DNA of 64,000 nucleotides, from contig JADZDR010000052.1 of NCBI GenBank assembly GCA_020850945.1, positions 1 to 64,000 of the forward strand, read 5' to 3'. This stretch comes from Acidimicrobiia bacterium (GTDB lineage: Bacteria; Actinomycetota; Acidimicrobiia; UBA2766). Below are positions 14,492-22,065 of the stretch, piece after piece. Position 1 is the stretch's first letter. Every line of letters begins with the position of its first letter. The notes beneath the pieces were generated by a model that searched no databases, was not told where the DNA came from, and was given only the letters and a program-made list of their open reading frames with translations. The position numbers and the translations under genes are program-made.

Positions 14492-15646
14492 ATGGTTGCA
14501 GCGCACACCGGGCCGGGGGGGTGGGGTCGGGCGGACGAGTTGACGGAGCGGATCCGTACGCTTCACGCCGAGATGCTCGCCGTCCAGGCGGAGCTTCTGG
14601 CATGCGTGGCCGAGTACGACGGTGAGCGACTCTGGGAGGCGGACGGGGCGCACTCCATGGGTGAGTGGATCGCGTGGGATCTCGACGTCGGTGTGCAGAC
14701 GGGCAACGACTGGGCACGGACGGCCACGCGGCTCACCCACCTTCCCGCGATTGCCGACGGCATGAACCGGGGCGAGCTGTCCTACGAGCAGACCCGGGTG
14801 CTCTGCCGGATCGCCGAACCCGAGACCGATGCCACGTGGGCGGAGCGGGGCCGCCGGTTGTCGGTGGCGGAGCTCAACCGCGTCGCCCGCCGAGTGCGGC
14901 CCGTGACGGCAGCGGAGTCCGAGGAGGCACACGCGGACCAGTGGTTGCGATATCGATGGAGCTCCGACCGGAACCGGCTCGAGGGTTCTTTCGTGCTCAC
15001 CGAGGACGGCGCAGCCACTGTGGTGAAGGGTCTCGAGCGCGAGGTCGACGACCAACTCGGCGCGGTCCGGGGGGATCCCGAGATCGAGCGCGTCCCCTAT
15101 CAGAGGCGCCTCGCCGATGCCTTCGTCGACCTCGCGCGCAGGCGTGTCGCCTCCGACTCGGATCCTGACCGGGCGACCGTCGTCGTCCAGGTCCCCATCG
15201 CAGCCCTCGCCGACTCCGACGGCGGTTCCGGGCCGGGGGCGGGCGGGTGGATCCTGGGAGGTCCGGCGATCTCGGCCGAGACGGCGCAGCGTCTCGCATG
15301 TGACAGCAGATACCAGACGGTGCTCCAAGACGCACATGGTGTCGGGCGGAGCCATGCACCGCTGCAGCGGTCGGTACCCCCGGCGATGTCACGCATCATC
15401 CGCATCCGTGACGTCACCTGCCGCTGGCCCGGCTGTGAGCGCACATCCCGCCTCCACGTCCACCACGTCGTCCACTGGGCCAACGGCGGTCCCACGACGA
15501 CGGCCAATTGCACGACTCTCTGCCCCCGCCATCACCGCATGGTGCATGAGGCCGGCTACCGGATCGAAGGCAATGCCGACACCGAGCTCACGTTCCGCCG
15601 TCCCGACGGAACCATCGTCGACATCCGTCCACCCCCACCTCCCTGA
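14492..15646 (+). CDS. DUF222 (13E12 repeat family) HNH endonuclease
   Basis: A 384-residue protein. The start is ATG 14492 with a GGAGATCGGGA ribosome region; earlier in-frame starts would place the LexA box inside the gene. Residues ~20-270 are the helical DUF222 domain (E-L-S-Y-E-Q-T-R-V-L; W-A-R-T-A-T-R-L). Residues ~315-365 are the HNH nuclease: C-R-W-P-G-C ... L-H-V-H-H-V-V-H-W-A-N-G-G ... C-P-R-H-H-R-M-V-H, with the zinc Cys pair and catalytic His. This multi-copy actinobacterial family is often considered mobile, and some mycobacterial 13E12 members are reported in the LexA regulon. Confidence 0.93.
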   Translation: MVAAHTGPGGWGRADELTERIRTLHAEMLAVQAELLACVAEYDGERLWEADGAHSMGEWIAWDLDVGVQTGNDWARTATRLTHLPAIADGMNRGELSYEQTRVLCRIAEPETDATWAERGRRLSVAELNRVARRVRPVTAAESEEAHADQWLRYRWSSDRNRLEGSFVLTEDGAATVVKGLEREVDDQLGAVRGDPEIERVPYQRRLADAFVDLARRRVASDSDPDRATVVVQVPIAALADSDGGSGPGAGGWILGGPAISAETAQRLACDSRYQTVLQDAHGVGRSHAPLQRSVPPAMSRIIRIRDVTCRWPGCERTSRLHVHHVVHWANGGPTTTANCTTLCPRHHRMVHEAGYRIEGNADTELTFRRPDGTIVDIRPPPPP

Positions 15647-15670
15647 GGCGGCCGAGCTCGCGCGCTCAGC

Positions 15671-15676
15671 TATCGT
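15671..15676 (+). promoter_or_regulatory. -10 box TATCGT, leaderless start
   Basis: TATCGT lies seven bases before the ATG at 15684, the spacing of actinobacterial leaderless transcripts. No ribosome-binding site is present. No clear -35 is seen. Confidence 0.45.
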
Positions 15677-15683
15677 GCATCCG

Positions 15684-16814
15684 ATGCCGTCCCGGCCTGT
15701 CGTCGTCCACCTCATCGGGTCACCTGTGAGGGGTGCACCCCGCCTGTTGGTGCGGGACCTCCTCGCCACGATGGACACGTCCCGCTACCGACCCGCCGTC
15801 GCGTTCCTGCGTGAAGGCGGGGAGGAGCGCGAGAGGTTCGACATCGAGTCCATGCTCGACGAGTTCGAGGCCCTGAGGGTCCCCCTCTTCCTCGGGTCGA
15901 TGGAGCGATCGTGGCACGTGCACGACGCGGGCCGACTCGATCGGTTCCTCCGCGATCTCGGTGCCCGCATCCTCGTCGGCCACCTGCAGCGCGCGGACAT
16001 GTGGTCGTGTGCCCTCGGCTGGTGGGGGCGCGCACACTACATCCGTGTCTTCCACGGCCAGTATGCCCACTGGTCGGCGAGGCCGACTCAGCCTGCCTTT
16101 GCCCTCAACGTCGCCGACCGGCTCCTCGCGGCCCGGGCCGACCGCGTGGTGTGTGTGTCCCCCGAGGCGAAGGCGCTGCTCACCGAGAAGCTGGGCATAC
16201 CCGGCCCGAAGGTGCGCTGGATCCGCAGCGGGATCGACCTCGACCACTACCGCGTCGACACCCCGCCTCTCGCCCGTGAACGCCCGCTCACGATCGGCAT
16301 GGTCACACGCGTCATCGCCGAGAAGGGAGTCCGCGAGTTCGTCGACGCGATCGCGGCGCTGCAGCGTGACGAGCCCTCCCTCGAAGCGGTGATCGCGGGT
16401 GGGGGCCCGGACCTCGACGCGTGTGTTGCGCACGCGCGGTCGGTCGGAGCCGCGATCGAGTTCCTCGGCCACGTCACGGATGTGCAGTCCGTGCTCGCCC
16501 GTCTCGACGTCTTCGCCCTTCCCTCCTATGACGAGGGGACCCCGATCTCCCTCATCGAGGCCCTTGCCGCGGGGCGGATCATCGTCGTGAGCGATGTCGG
16601 GGGCATGCCCCACGTCGTAGATGACGCCCGCAACGGGCTCGTCGTGCCGGCTCGCGACTCCGTCGCGCTCGAGGCCGCGTTCCGGCGTGTCGTCGAAGAC
16701 CCCGACTTCGGGCGCCGCCTCGCGAAGGCGGCACTCGAGGATTCCAACCTGTACACGGTTGCGCAGATGGGCGCGGAGTGGAACCGCCTCTATGCCGAGG
16801 TCCTGGCGGAGTGA
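15684..16814 (+). CDS. Glycosyltransferase, GT4 family
   Basis: A 376-residue GT-B enzyme. The N-terminal acceptor domain begins V-V-H-L-I-G-S-P-V-R-G. The C-terminal nucleotide-sugar domain has I-R-S-G-I-D-L-D-H-Y, V-T-R-V-I-A-E-K-G-V, a glycine-rich A-G-G-G-P, the E-x7-E-like loop Y-D-E-G-T-P-I-S-L-I-E-A-L-A-A-G, and D-D-A-R-N-G-L-V. It is retaining by family, with donor unknown. It is the first gene of the glycan region, probably leaderless. Its stop and the stop of the convergent next gene share the palindrome TGAGCGCTCA (16812-16821). Confidence 0.9.
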   Translation: MPSRPVVVHLIGSPVRGAPRLLVRDLLATMDTSRYRPAVAFLREGGEERERFDIESMLDEFEALRVPLFLGSMERSWHVHDAGRLDRFLRDLGARILVGHLQRADMWSCALGWWGRAHYIRVFHGQYAHWSARPTQPAFALNVADRLLAARADRVVCVSPEAKALLTEKLGIPGPKVRWIRSGIDLDHYRVDTPPLARERPLTIGMVTRVIAEKGVREFVDAIAALQRDEPSLEAVIAGGGPDLDACVAHARSVGAAIEFLGHVTDVQSVLARLDVFALPSYDEGTPISLIEALAAGRIIVVSDVGGMPHVVDDARNGLVVPARDSVALEAAFRRVVEDPDFGRRLAKAALEDSNLYTVAQMGAEWNRLYAEVLAE

Positions 16815-16818
16815 GCGC

Positions 16819-17964
16819 TCAGTCGTGCCTGCGTCCCGGGAGTCGGCGCCGTCTCACACCTCGCGGCGGCGTCACGGCGGCGGCGTACCGGGGAAGCATC
16901 ACGTCGAGGCTGTAGTGACGCTCGAACCGGGCTCGGCCTGCCGCCCCCATGCGGGCGGTGAGCTCAGGGTCCGCGGCAAGCGTCGCGAGCGCGTCCGTCC
17001 ACTCGGTGGGCTCCGACACCAGGTATCCGGTCTCACCGTCGATCACGACCTCGGCGTTCATGCCGGTTGGCGACGCGACCGTGGCGAGACCGGCAGCCAT
17101 GTAGTGGAGGAGCTTGTTCGCGCACTTGCCGCGGGTCCATTCGGTGTCGGGGAGTGGCATGATGCCGACGTCCCACGCTGCGAGGGCCGTTCCCTGCGTG
17201 TCGGCATCCCACATCTCGAGGTGCGGCCGCACGCCGGGTGGCCAGTCGCCGGTGTCGACTTGCGTCCCCGTGAGCACGTGGAATTCGAGCGCGGACTTCT
17301 CGACGGCGGCGGCGACGGCGTCGAGATAGGGCTCGAGGAAGATCAGTCCGTTCGGCTGCCCGTACCAGCCGACACGACACGGGCCGCCGGGTCGGGGACC
17401 CACGCGGGGCCGGATCTCCGTGTCGGGAACCGTCGGTATGACGACCACGTCGTCACAGTACTGCCCGGCCCATTCGGCCAGGTAGGAGTTGCCGCAGATC
17501 ACGCGGTCGGCCATCTTCGCCGATTCGACGGCGTGGCGGGGTGTCCAAGCGGGCGGGCGCAGCTCAGGTGGTGCCGCCCACATGCTGTCGTCGAGCTCGT
17601 AGACGAGGAACGGGGCACGCCGCCGCAGGATCCGCTCGTAAGTCGGTGGACCCGTGAAGAAGAATGCGTTGCGCAGGATGACGGCGGTGTCGTAGCGGAA
17701 GGGGAGGATCGCCGCCTGCCAGAGGCGTTTGAGTCCACCCACGACGAGGGCGGCCGCCTTCACCGGTGCGGAGGCCCTGTCCCATGGGAGTGCCCAGTCC
17801 GAGATGGTGCCGGTGGCAGCGAGGTCGATCCCCAGCCCGCGCAAGCGGGGGGCGTACATGCCTGCGCGGAGCCACGGTGTCGTCTTGAACCTCTGTGAGG
17901 GAGGCACCCAACACATCACGAGCACCTCGAGGCGGCCGTGATCCAGGCTGGGCGACTGAGGCAT
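16819..17964 (-). CDS. Glycosyltransferase, GT4-like
   Basis: A 381-residue protein with a GT-B layout. The N-terminal part has V-L-V-M-C-W-V-P-P-S-Q-R and, in the linker, V-Y-E-L-D-D-S-M-W-A, as in transferases that act on large polymers. The C-terminal donor domain shows R-V-G-W-Y-G-Q-P, G-I-M-P-L-P-D-T-E-W-T-R-G-K-C-A-N-K-L-L-H-Y-M-A-A-G and G-E-T-G-Y-L-V. The donor is unknown. It converges with the transferase at 15684 across a four-base gap and is divergent from the small membrane protein at 18030. Confidence 0.85.
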   Translation of the reverse strand: MPQSPSLDHGRLEVLVMCWVPPSQRFKTTPWLRAGMYAPRLRGLGIDLAATGTISDWALPWDRASAPVKAAALVVGGLKRLWQAAILPFRYDTAVILRNAFFFTGPPTYERILRRRAPFLVYELDDSMWAAPPELRPPAWTPRHAVESAKMADRVICGNSYLAEWAGQYCDDVVVIPTVPDTEIRPRVGPRPGGPCRVGWYGQPNGLIFLEPYLDAVAAAVEKSALEFHVLTGTQVDTGDWPPGVRPHLEMWDADTQGTALAAWDVGIMPLPDTEWTRGKCANKLLHYMAAGLATVASPTGMNAEVVIDGETGYLVSEPTEWTDALATLAADPELTARMGAAGRARFERHYSLDVMLPRYAAAVTPPRGVRRRRLPGRRHD

Positions 17965-18029
17965 GCCTAACGTATACCCGTCGTCGCCGAGCAGAGGCCA
18001 GGTCAGGGTTGTCGACTGCAGGAGGAGAG

Positions 18030-18374
18030 ATGCCTGAAGCAGATGCGGATGTGGACCGGGACGCTCGAGCGGAACGGATACCCGGGCTCGTCCTGACGGG
18101 AGCAGGCGGACTCGGCGTGATCGTCGGCATCGTCCTCGTCGTGGTCGACAACGCCGTCGGGCTCATCGTCCTCATGGTCGGGCTCGCCGCGTGCGTGCTC
18201 GGACTCGACATGTGGATCCTGCGGGCACCGCAGCTACACGACGCGGAGCCGGAAGAACCGGAGGAGGCCGAAGAGCCGGAGGAACCGGAGGAGGCCGGAG
18301 AGCCGGAAGAACCGGAGGAGGCCGAAGAGCCGGAGGATCAGCCTCCGAGCAAGCCCAAGAGCGACGCCACGTAG
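18030..18374 (+). CDS. Small membrane protein with acidic EPEEPEEAE repeat tail
   Basis: A 114-residue protein starting at ATG 18030 behind an ideal GGAGGAGAG site. Two hydrophobic helices occupy residues ~22-45 and ~48-66. The C-terminal 45 residues are almost only Glu, Pro and Ala in a 9-residue repeat. The function is unknown; the tail would be extended and strongly negative. Its last 37 bases overlap the 3' end of the convergent methyltransferase gene, an uncommon arrangement. Confidence 0.7.
   Translation: MPEADADVDRDARAERIPGLVLTGAGGLGVIVGIVLVVVDNAVGLIVLMVGLAACVLGLDMWILRAPQLHDAEPEEPEEAEEPEEPEEAGEPEEPEEAEEPEDQPPSKPKSDAT
18244..18336. repeat. 27-bp tandem repeat encoding EPEEPEEAE
   Basis: About 3.4 copies of a 27-bp unit starting GAGCCGGAAGAACCGGAGG. 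Copies alternate between Lys-free GAA/GAG synonymous variants and one Glu-to-Gly change, indicating recent slippage or duplication. Confidence 0.8.
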
Positions 18375-20203
18375 TCAGTGCCGTCCCCGCGGGCGGCGAC
18401 GCGGCGCAGACCGGCGAGGGCGAGGCCGGCGACGGCGCGGTCGCCGAGCGCACGGCGAACGGGCTCGATGGCAGCCGTCCACAGTTCTGTGGCCGGCGCG
18501 CCGTGACCCGAGGGAAGGCTCGCAGACACACCGAGCACGAGGTCGGCGACACCGTCGAGCGGCATGACGTGTTCACGCATGTCGTCCCAGTCGGACAGGA
18601 CCCAGCCCGAACCCGTCTGCGCGAACCGATCCAGGTCGACACTCGAATGTGCGAACCCGCGCGCAGCCTCGGTATCGCCGAGGAGATCGACGAGTTTGCC
18701 CGTGTCGAGGCCGAGCCGGGCACCGAGGTCCTTCGCCTCGGCGGCAGCCTCGTCTTGTCCGGCCGGCCGTGCGTCGTGCAGTGCCACCTCGACGAGGACC
18801 GCGGAGATCTCGAGCACGGCGGCCGGGGCCGCCGCCGCGTCTGCCGCGATGCGGTCCGCCAGTGTCACCCCGTCGGGCGCGTCGAAGGCGAGGACGACAT
18901 CCGGCCCGTCCTCTTCCACGGTCCGCAGCGGTGGCAGCCACGGTCGGGATCCGAGACCCCGTAGGAGACCTTCGACGCGGCGCAGATGCGCCGCGCCCGT
19001 CTCGTCCCGAGATCGGAGTGTCATCTGCGCACCGTCGGGTCGGAACCGCAACGTCCGCATCGGTGTGCCGGGAAGCTTGCGGGACGGGACCACGACCTCG
19101 TGCACACGTGCACCGAGCCCCATCGTCGCCCGCGCTCCACCGGGGGCAGTTGCCCGGTTCAAGAGGGAGGGAGCGAGCTTGCGGAACTGCCGTGACCGCT
19201 CGAGGCCGGTGCGGATCACAGGGAACACCTTCGACTCGCGCCAGTGCGCATTCGTGGCGGCTCCGAGGCTGCTGCCGAGTCTTGCCGCCTCCCTGTTCGC
19301 GAGGTTCATGGGATAGACGAGATCGGGGAACGAATAGTGGAAGTAGGCGCCGTAGACCTCGGGTGCCTCGAGACCGGCCTCGGCGAGGAGTGCCGCGGTA
19401 CCGCGCGGTGAGTACGTCCAGTTGCGGTAGGAGCCCTTCCCGCGGGAGCGCGCATACACGTCGGCCAGGCGCCGCGGCATCAGGGTGACGAAGGGGAGAT
19501 CGATGTGCTCCTCGCGGCTTCCCATGAAGTAGCGCACGCCGACCCTGTTCTCGATGCCGAGGACGAGGGTTCCCCCCGGCGCGAGGAACTCTGCGAGCCG
19601 CCGCAACTGGCGCAGCTCGGCGTCCCGTGGTGAGAGCTCGGGAAAAGACAGGGGTGTCCATTCGAGGACGCCCATCACGACGACGAGGTCGAAGCTCCGT
19701 TTCGGGTAGGGGAGCGTGTCGATATCGGCTCCCACGGCGGTGACGTTCTCACGCTTCGCCGCCTTCGCGCGCAGGGAGAGGAGGGCCGCGCGCTCGGGTG
19801 TCGGGTCGGCTGCGCACACGGTCGCGTAGTGGGGGGCGAGGCACATCGAGACGGCGCCGAGGCCGCAGCCGTAGTCGAGGGCGCGCCCGCCGTGCGGTAC
19901 GCCGAGCGGCACGCGCCAGTCGGCGCGCGATGCGTCGAACGCATACCGGGGCAGCCACGGTCCCGCTTCCGCCAGCTTCTCCCGCACCTCCTCGATTCGG
20001 TCCGGGCCGAGAGCGAGGGCTGTCCGCATGCTCTCGCGGGGGATCTCCCCGTAATAGAAGTCGGGATCCGAGAAGACCGGGATGCCGAGCACGGCCGGCC
20101 AGTCACGGTCGCAGTCCCCACACATGACGGCCGTACCCCCGGGAGCGGCCGCGAGGGTGTGGCCGCACACCGGGCAGACGAGCTCAGACGTTCTCAGATC
20201 CAC
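18338..20203 (-). CDS. Zinc-ribbon methyltransferase with C-terminal kinase-like domain
   Basis: A 621-residue protein. The start GTG 20203 is preceded by AAGGTG at good spacing and follows the upstream GT gene by 13 bases. Residues ~9-36 are a C-x2-C ... C-x2-C zinc ribbon (C-P-V-C-G, C-G-D-C). Residues ~100-300 are a class I methyltransferase (A-L-D-Y-G-C-G-L-G-A-V-S, C-A-A-D-P-T-P, V-V-V-M-G-V-L-E-W). The last ~200 residues resemble a degenerate aminoglycoside-phosphotransferase/choline-kinase fold (A-H-S-S-V-D-L-D-R ... V-L-S-D-W-D-D-M). The canonical H-G-D is replaced by A-H-S-S. It probably modifies or caps a glycan; this is inference from the neighbourhood. Confidence 0.8.
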   Translation of the reverse strand: MDLRTSELVCPVCGHTLAAAPGGTAVMCGDCDRDWPAVLGIPVFSDPDFYYGEIPRESMRTALALGPDRIEEVREKLAEAGPWLPRYAFDASRADWRVPLGVPHGGRALDYGCGLGAVSMCLAPHYATVCAADPTPERAALLSLRAKAAKRENVTAVGADIDTLPYPKRSFDLVVVMGVLEWTPLSFPELSPRDAELRQLRRLAEFLAPGGTLVLGIENRVGVRYFMGSREEHIDLPFVTLMPRRLADVYARSRGKGSYRNWTYSPRGTAALLAEAGLEAPEVYGAYFHYSFPDLVYPMNLANREAARLGSSLGAATNAHWRESKVFPVIRTGLERSRQFRKLAPSLLNRATAPGGARATMGLGARVHEVVVPSRKLPGTPMRTLRFRPDGAQMTLRSRDETGAAHLRRVEGLLRGLGSRPWLPPLRTVEEDGPDVVLAFDAPDGVTLADRIAADAAAAPAAVLEISAVLVEVALHDARPAGQDEAAAEAKDLGARLGLDTGKLVDLLGDTEAARGFAHSSVDLDRFAQTGSGWVLSDWDDMREHVMPLDGVADLVLGVSASLPSGHGAPATELWTAAIEPVRRALGDRAVAGLALAGLRRVAARGDGTDYVASLLGLLGG

Positions 20204-20216
20204 GGGCCGGACACCT

Positions 20217-21245
20217 TCACGATCGCAGGACTCTATCCGCGAGCTCATCCCATCCGGGAACGTCGCCGCCGCCCCGCACGCCGGCGAGCTTGCGGACGGC
20301 GGGCGCGAGGGCCTCATCCCGATCCACGAAGACGACGTCACCACGCCCAGCGAGGAGATCGGGGAGCGCACCGAACCGGGTCGTCACCACCGGTGTGCCG
20401 CACGCGAGCGCCTCGAGGACGGAGAGGGGCGTGCCGATCGCAGCGCGGGCGTTGAGTTTCGCGTCGATGGCTGTGTCATCGACGGCGAAGGCGTACACGT
20501 CGGCACAGCGGTAGATGTCCGCGACGTCAGGCTGGAAACCGCTCAGGACGGTCACGCCCGGCCGGCGCGGCACGACGGAGTCCCGACCCCACTCGGTGTC
20601 CCCTGACAGGACGAGCACGACTTCGAAGTCGTCGTTCGCGAGGTCGGCGATGCGATCGAGCCTCCGGCCCGGTGTGGGATGCCCGACGTGGAGCACCACG
20701 CAGGCGCCTTCGCCGAAACCGCGGGCCGTCCTGAGGCGCTGCCTCTCGTCGGCGGCGACGGGGGCAAACCGGTCGGTGTCGACACCGAGGGTCACGCGTT
20801 CGACCTGCACGGGGAGGCGGGCGGCGGTGCGCTCGCAGTCGGGGGAGACGGCGAGGAACACCAGGCGCCGGCGCAGGAGGCGGGCACCGATGCGGGCGAC
20901 ACGGTTCTCCTGTGGAATCGGCTGCGCGTGGAGTACCACGATCCTCGCGCGGGGGGCGGCGGCGGCAAGGAGAAGGAGGCGAACCCAGCCGACCGGTGTC
21001 ATGCCGTGGTAGGGCACGAACACGAGGCGGTCAGGGCGGAACGCGGCGATGCGGCCGAGGACCCGTGGGCCCGGGATTCGGCCCCGGTACAGGGGGTGTG
21101 TGCCGGGGGGTGCGCCTGGCGGACCGATCGCCTCGAACTCGCAACTGCCTTCGAGACGCGCGGCGAGCTCGTGCGCGCTGCGACGCACGCCTTCCTCGGG
21201 CGGATGGAGGAGCGCGTCGCTGACGAGCATCACACGGGGGGGCAT
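20217..21245 (-). CDS. Glycosyltransferase, GT4 family
   Basis: A 342-residue GT-B protein. The N-terminus M-L-V-S-D-A-L-L-H-P-P-E-E-G-V-R-R is typical of the acceptor domain. The C-terminal domain has V-V-L-H-V-G-H-P-T-P-G-R, V-L-S-G-F-Q-P-D-V-A-D-I-Y-R-C-A-D-V-Y and G-T-P-L-S-V-L-E-A-L-A-C-G-T-P-V-V-T. It lies directly upstream of the zinc-ribbon methyltransferase on the same strand (13-base gap), so the two are likely co-transcribed. Confidence 0.88.
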   Translation of the reverse strand: MPPRVMLVSDALLHPPEEGVRRSAHELAARLEGSCEFEAIGPPGAPPGTHPLYRGRIPGPRVLGRIAAFRPDRLVFVPYHGMTPVGWVRLLLLAAAAPRARIVVLHAQPIPQENRVARIGARLLRRRLVFLAVSPDCERTAARLPVQVERVTLGVDTDRFAPVAADERQRLRTARGFGEGACVVLHVGHPTPGRRLDRIADLANDDFEVVLVLSGDTEWGRDSVVPRRPGVTVLSGFQPDVADIYRCADVYAFAVDDTAIDAKLNARAAIGTPLSVLEALACGTPVVTTRFGALPDLLAGRGDVVFVDRDEALAPAVRKLAGVRGGGDVPGWDELADRVLRS

Positions 21246-21320
21246 GCATGCGGATTCGACGGCTGCGGCGTCCGTTCCCCCCGTTCGTCCCTGGCCTGCA
21301 GACGGTCCCGCCAGCGCGCG

Positions 21321-22016
21321 TCAGCTCCCATCACCGGGGGCGGACTCGAGCAACTTCCCGTCCCGGATCACGATGTGACGCGTGGCGTAGTCGAGAGCTG
21401 CCGGATCATGCGTGACGAGAAGGACGGCGGTACCGGCCGCCTCCGTGAGATCACGGATGAGTTGGAGGATCCGCCGGCTCGCCTCCGAATCGAGGTTCCC
21501 GGTCGGTTCGTCCGCGAAGAGGAGGAGAGGCTTCTTCGCCATCGCCCGGGCGAGGGCGACCCGCTGCTGCTGACCTCCCGAGAGCTCGGAATCGACATGC
21601 TGAATGCGGTCGCCGAGGCCGACGGCGACGAGAGCGTCGGCGGCGAGCTCATCTGCTTCGCGTGGATGAAAGCCGGCGAACTGGAGGGCGGCGGAGACGT
21701 TGTTGAGCGCGCTCACGCCCGGCCAGAGATGCGCGTGCTGCATCGCGAAGCCGACATCCTGGGACAGGAAGGTCTTGCGTTCGGTCTTGCCGAAGGCGTC
21801 GATGGGGCGGTCCCGGTAGTAGACCTGACCCTGCGTGGGCTGTTCGATGCCGGACCCGACGAGCAGCATTGTCGTCTTGCCCGATCCGGACGGACCCGTC
21901 ACGGCGACGAAGTCCCCGCTCCGGACCTCGAGCTCGGCGGAGTCGAGGGCGTGGATCGTCTCCTGACCGCGCGTGTAGGACTTCGACACGGACGCGAAGC
22001 GCAAGACGGTTTCCAC
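21321..22016 (-). CDS. ABC transporter ATP-binding protein, LolD/MacB type
   Basis: A 231-residue ATPase. Walker A is G-P-S-G-S-G-K-T-T, the signature is L-S-G-G-Q-Q-Q-R-V, Walker B is L-L-L-F-A-D-E-P-T-G-N-L-D, and the switch His is in V-T-H-D. The D-E-P-T-G-N-L-D form is typical for LolD/MacB/FtsE-type transporters. The GTG start at 22016 is seven bases after TACGCT and may be leaderless. Its partner permease is encoded divergently at 22066, rather than in the same operon. Confidence 0.92.
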   Translation of the reverse strand: METVLRFASVSKSYTRGQETIHALDSAELEVRSGDFVAVTGPSGSGKTTMLLVGSGIEQPTQGQVYYRDRPIDAFGKTERKTFLSQDVGFAMQHAHLWPGVSALNNVSAALQFAGFHPREADELAADALVAVGLGDRIQHVDSELSGGQQQRVALARAMAKKPLLLFADEPTGNLDSEASRRILQLIRDLTEAAGTAVLLVTHDPAALDYATRHIVIRDGKLLESAPGDGS

Positions 22017-22023
22017 CTGCGCC

Positions 22024-22029
22024 AGCGTA
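22024..22029 (-). promoter_or_regulatory. -10 box TACGCT, leaderless start of ABC ATPase
   Basis: Minus-strand TACGCT is seven bases before the GTG at 22016. The 49-bp gap to the divergent permease start must hold both promoters. Confidence 0.4.
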
Positions 22030-22065
22030 GGGTTGCACCCGCCGTGCACACCAGACTCGAGGCAC

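Noticed and set aside
17964-17977. Leaderless promoter TATACG-TTAGGC-ATG for the transferase at 16819
   Set aside because: The last -10 base is G, not the most conserved T, so I did not call it beside the better examples.
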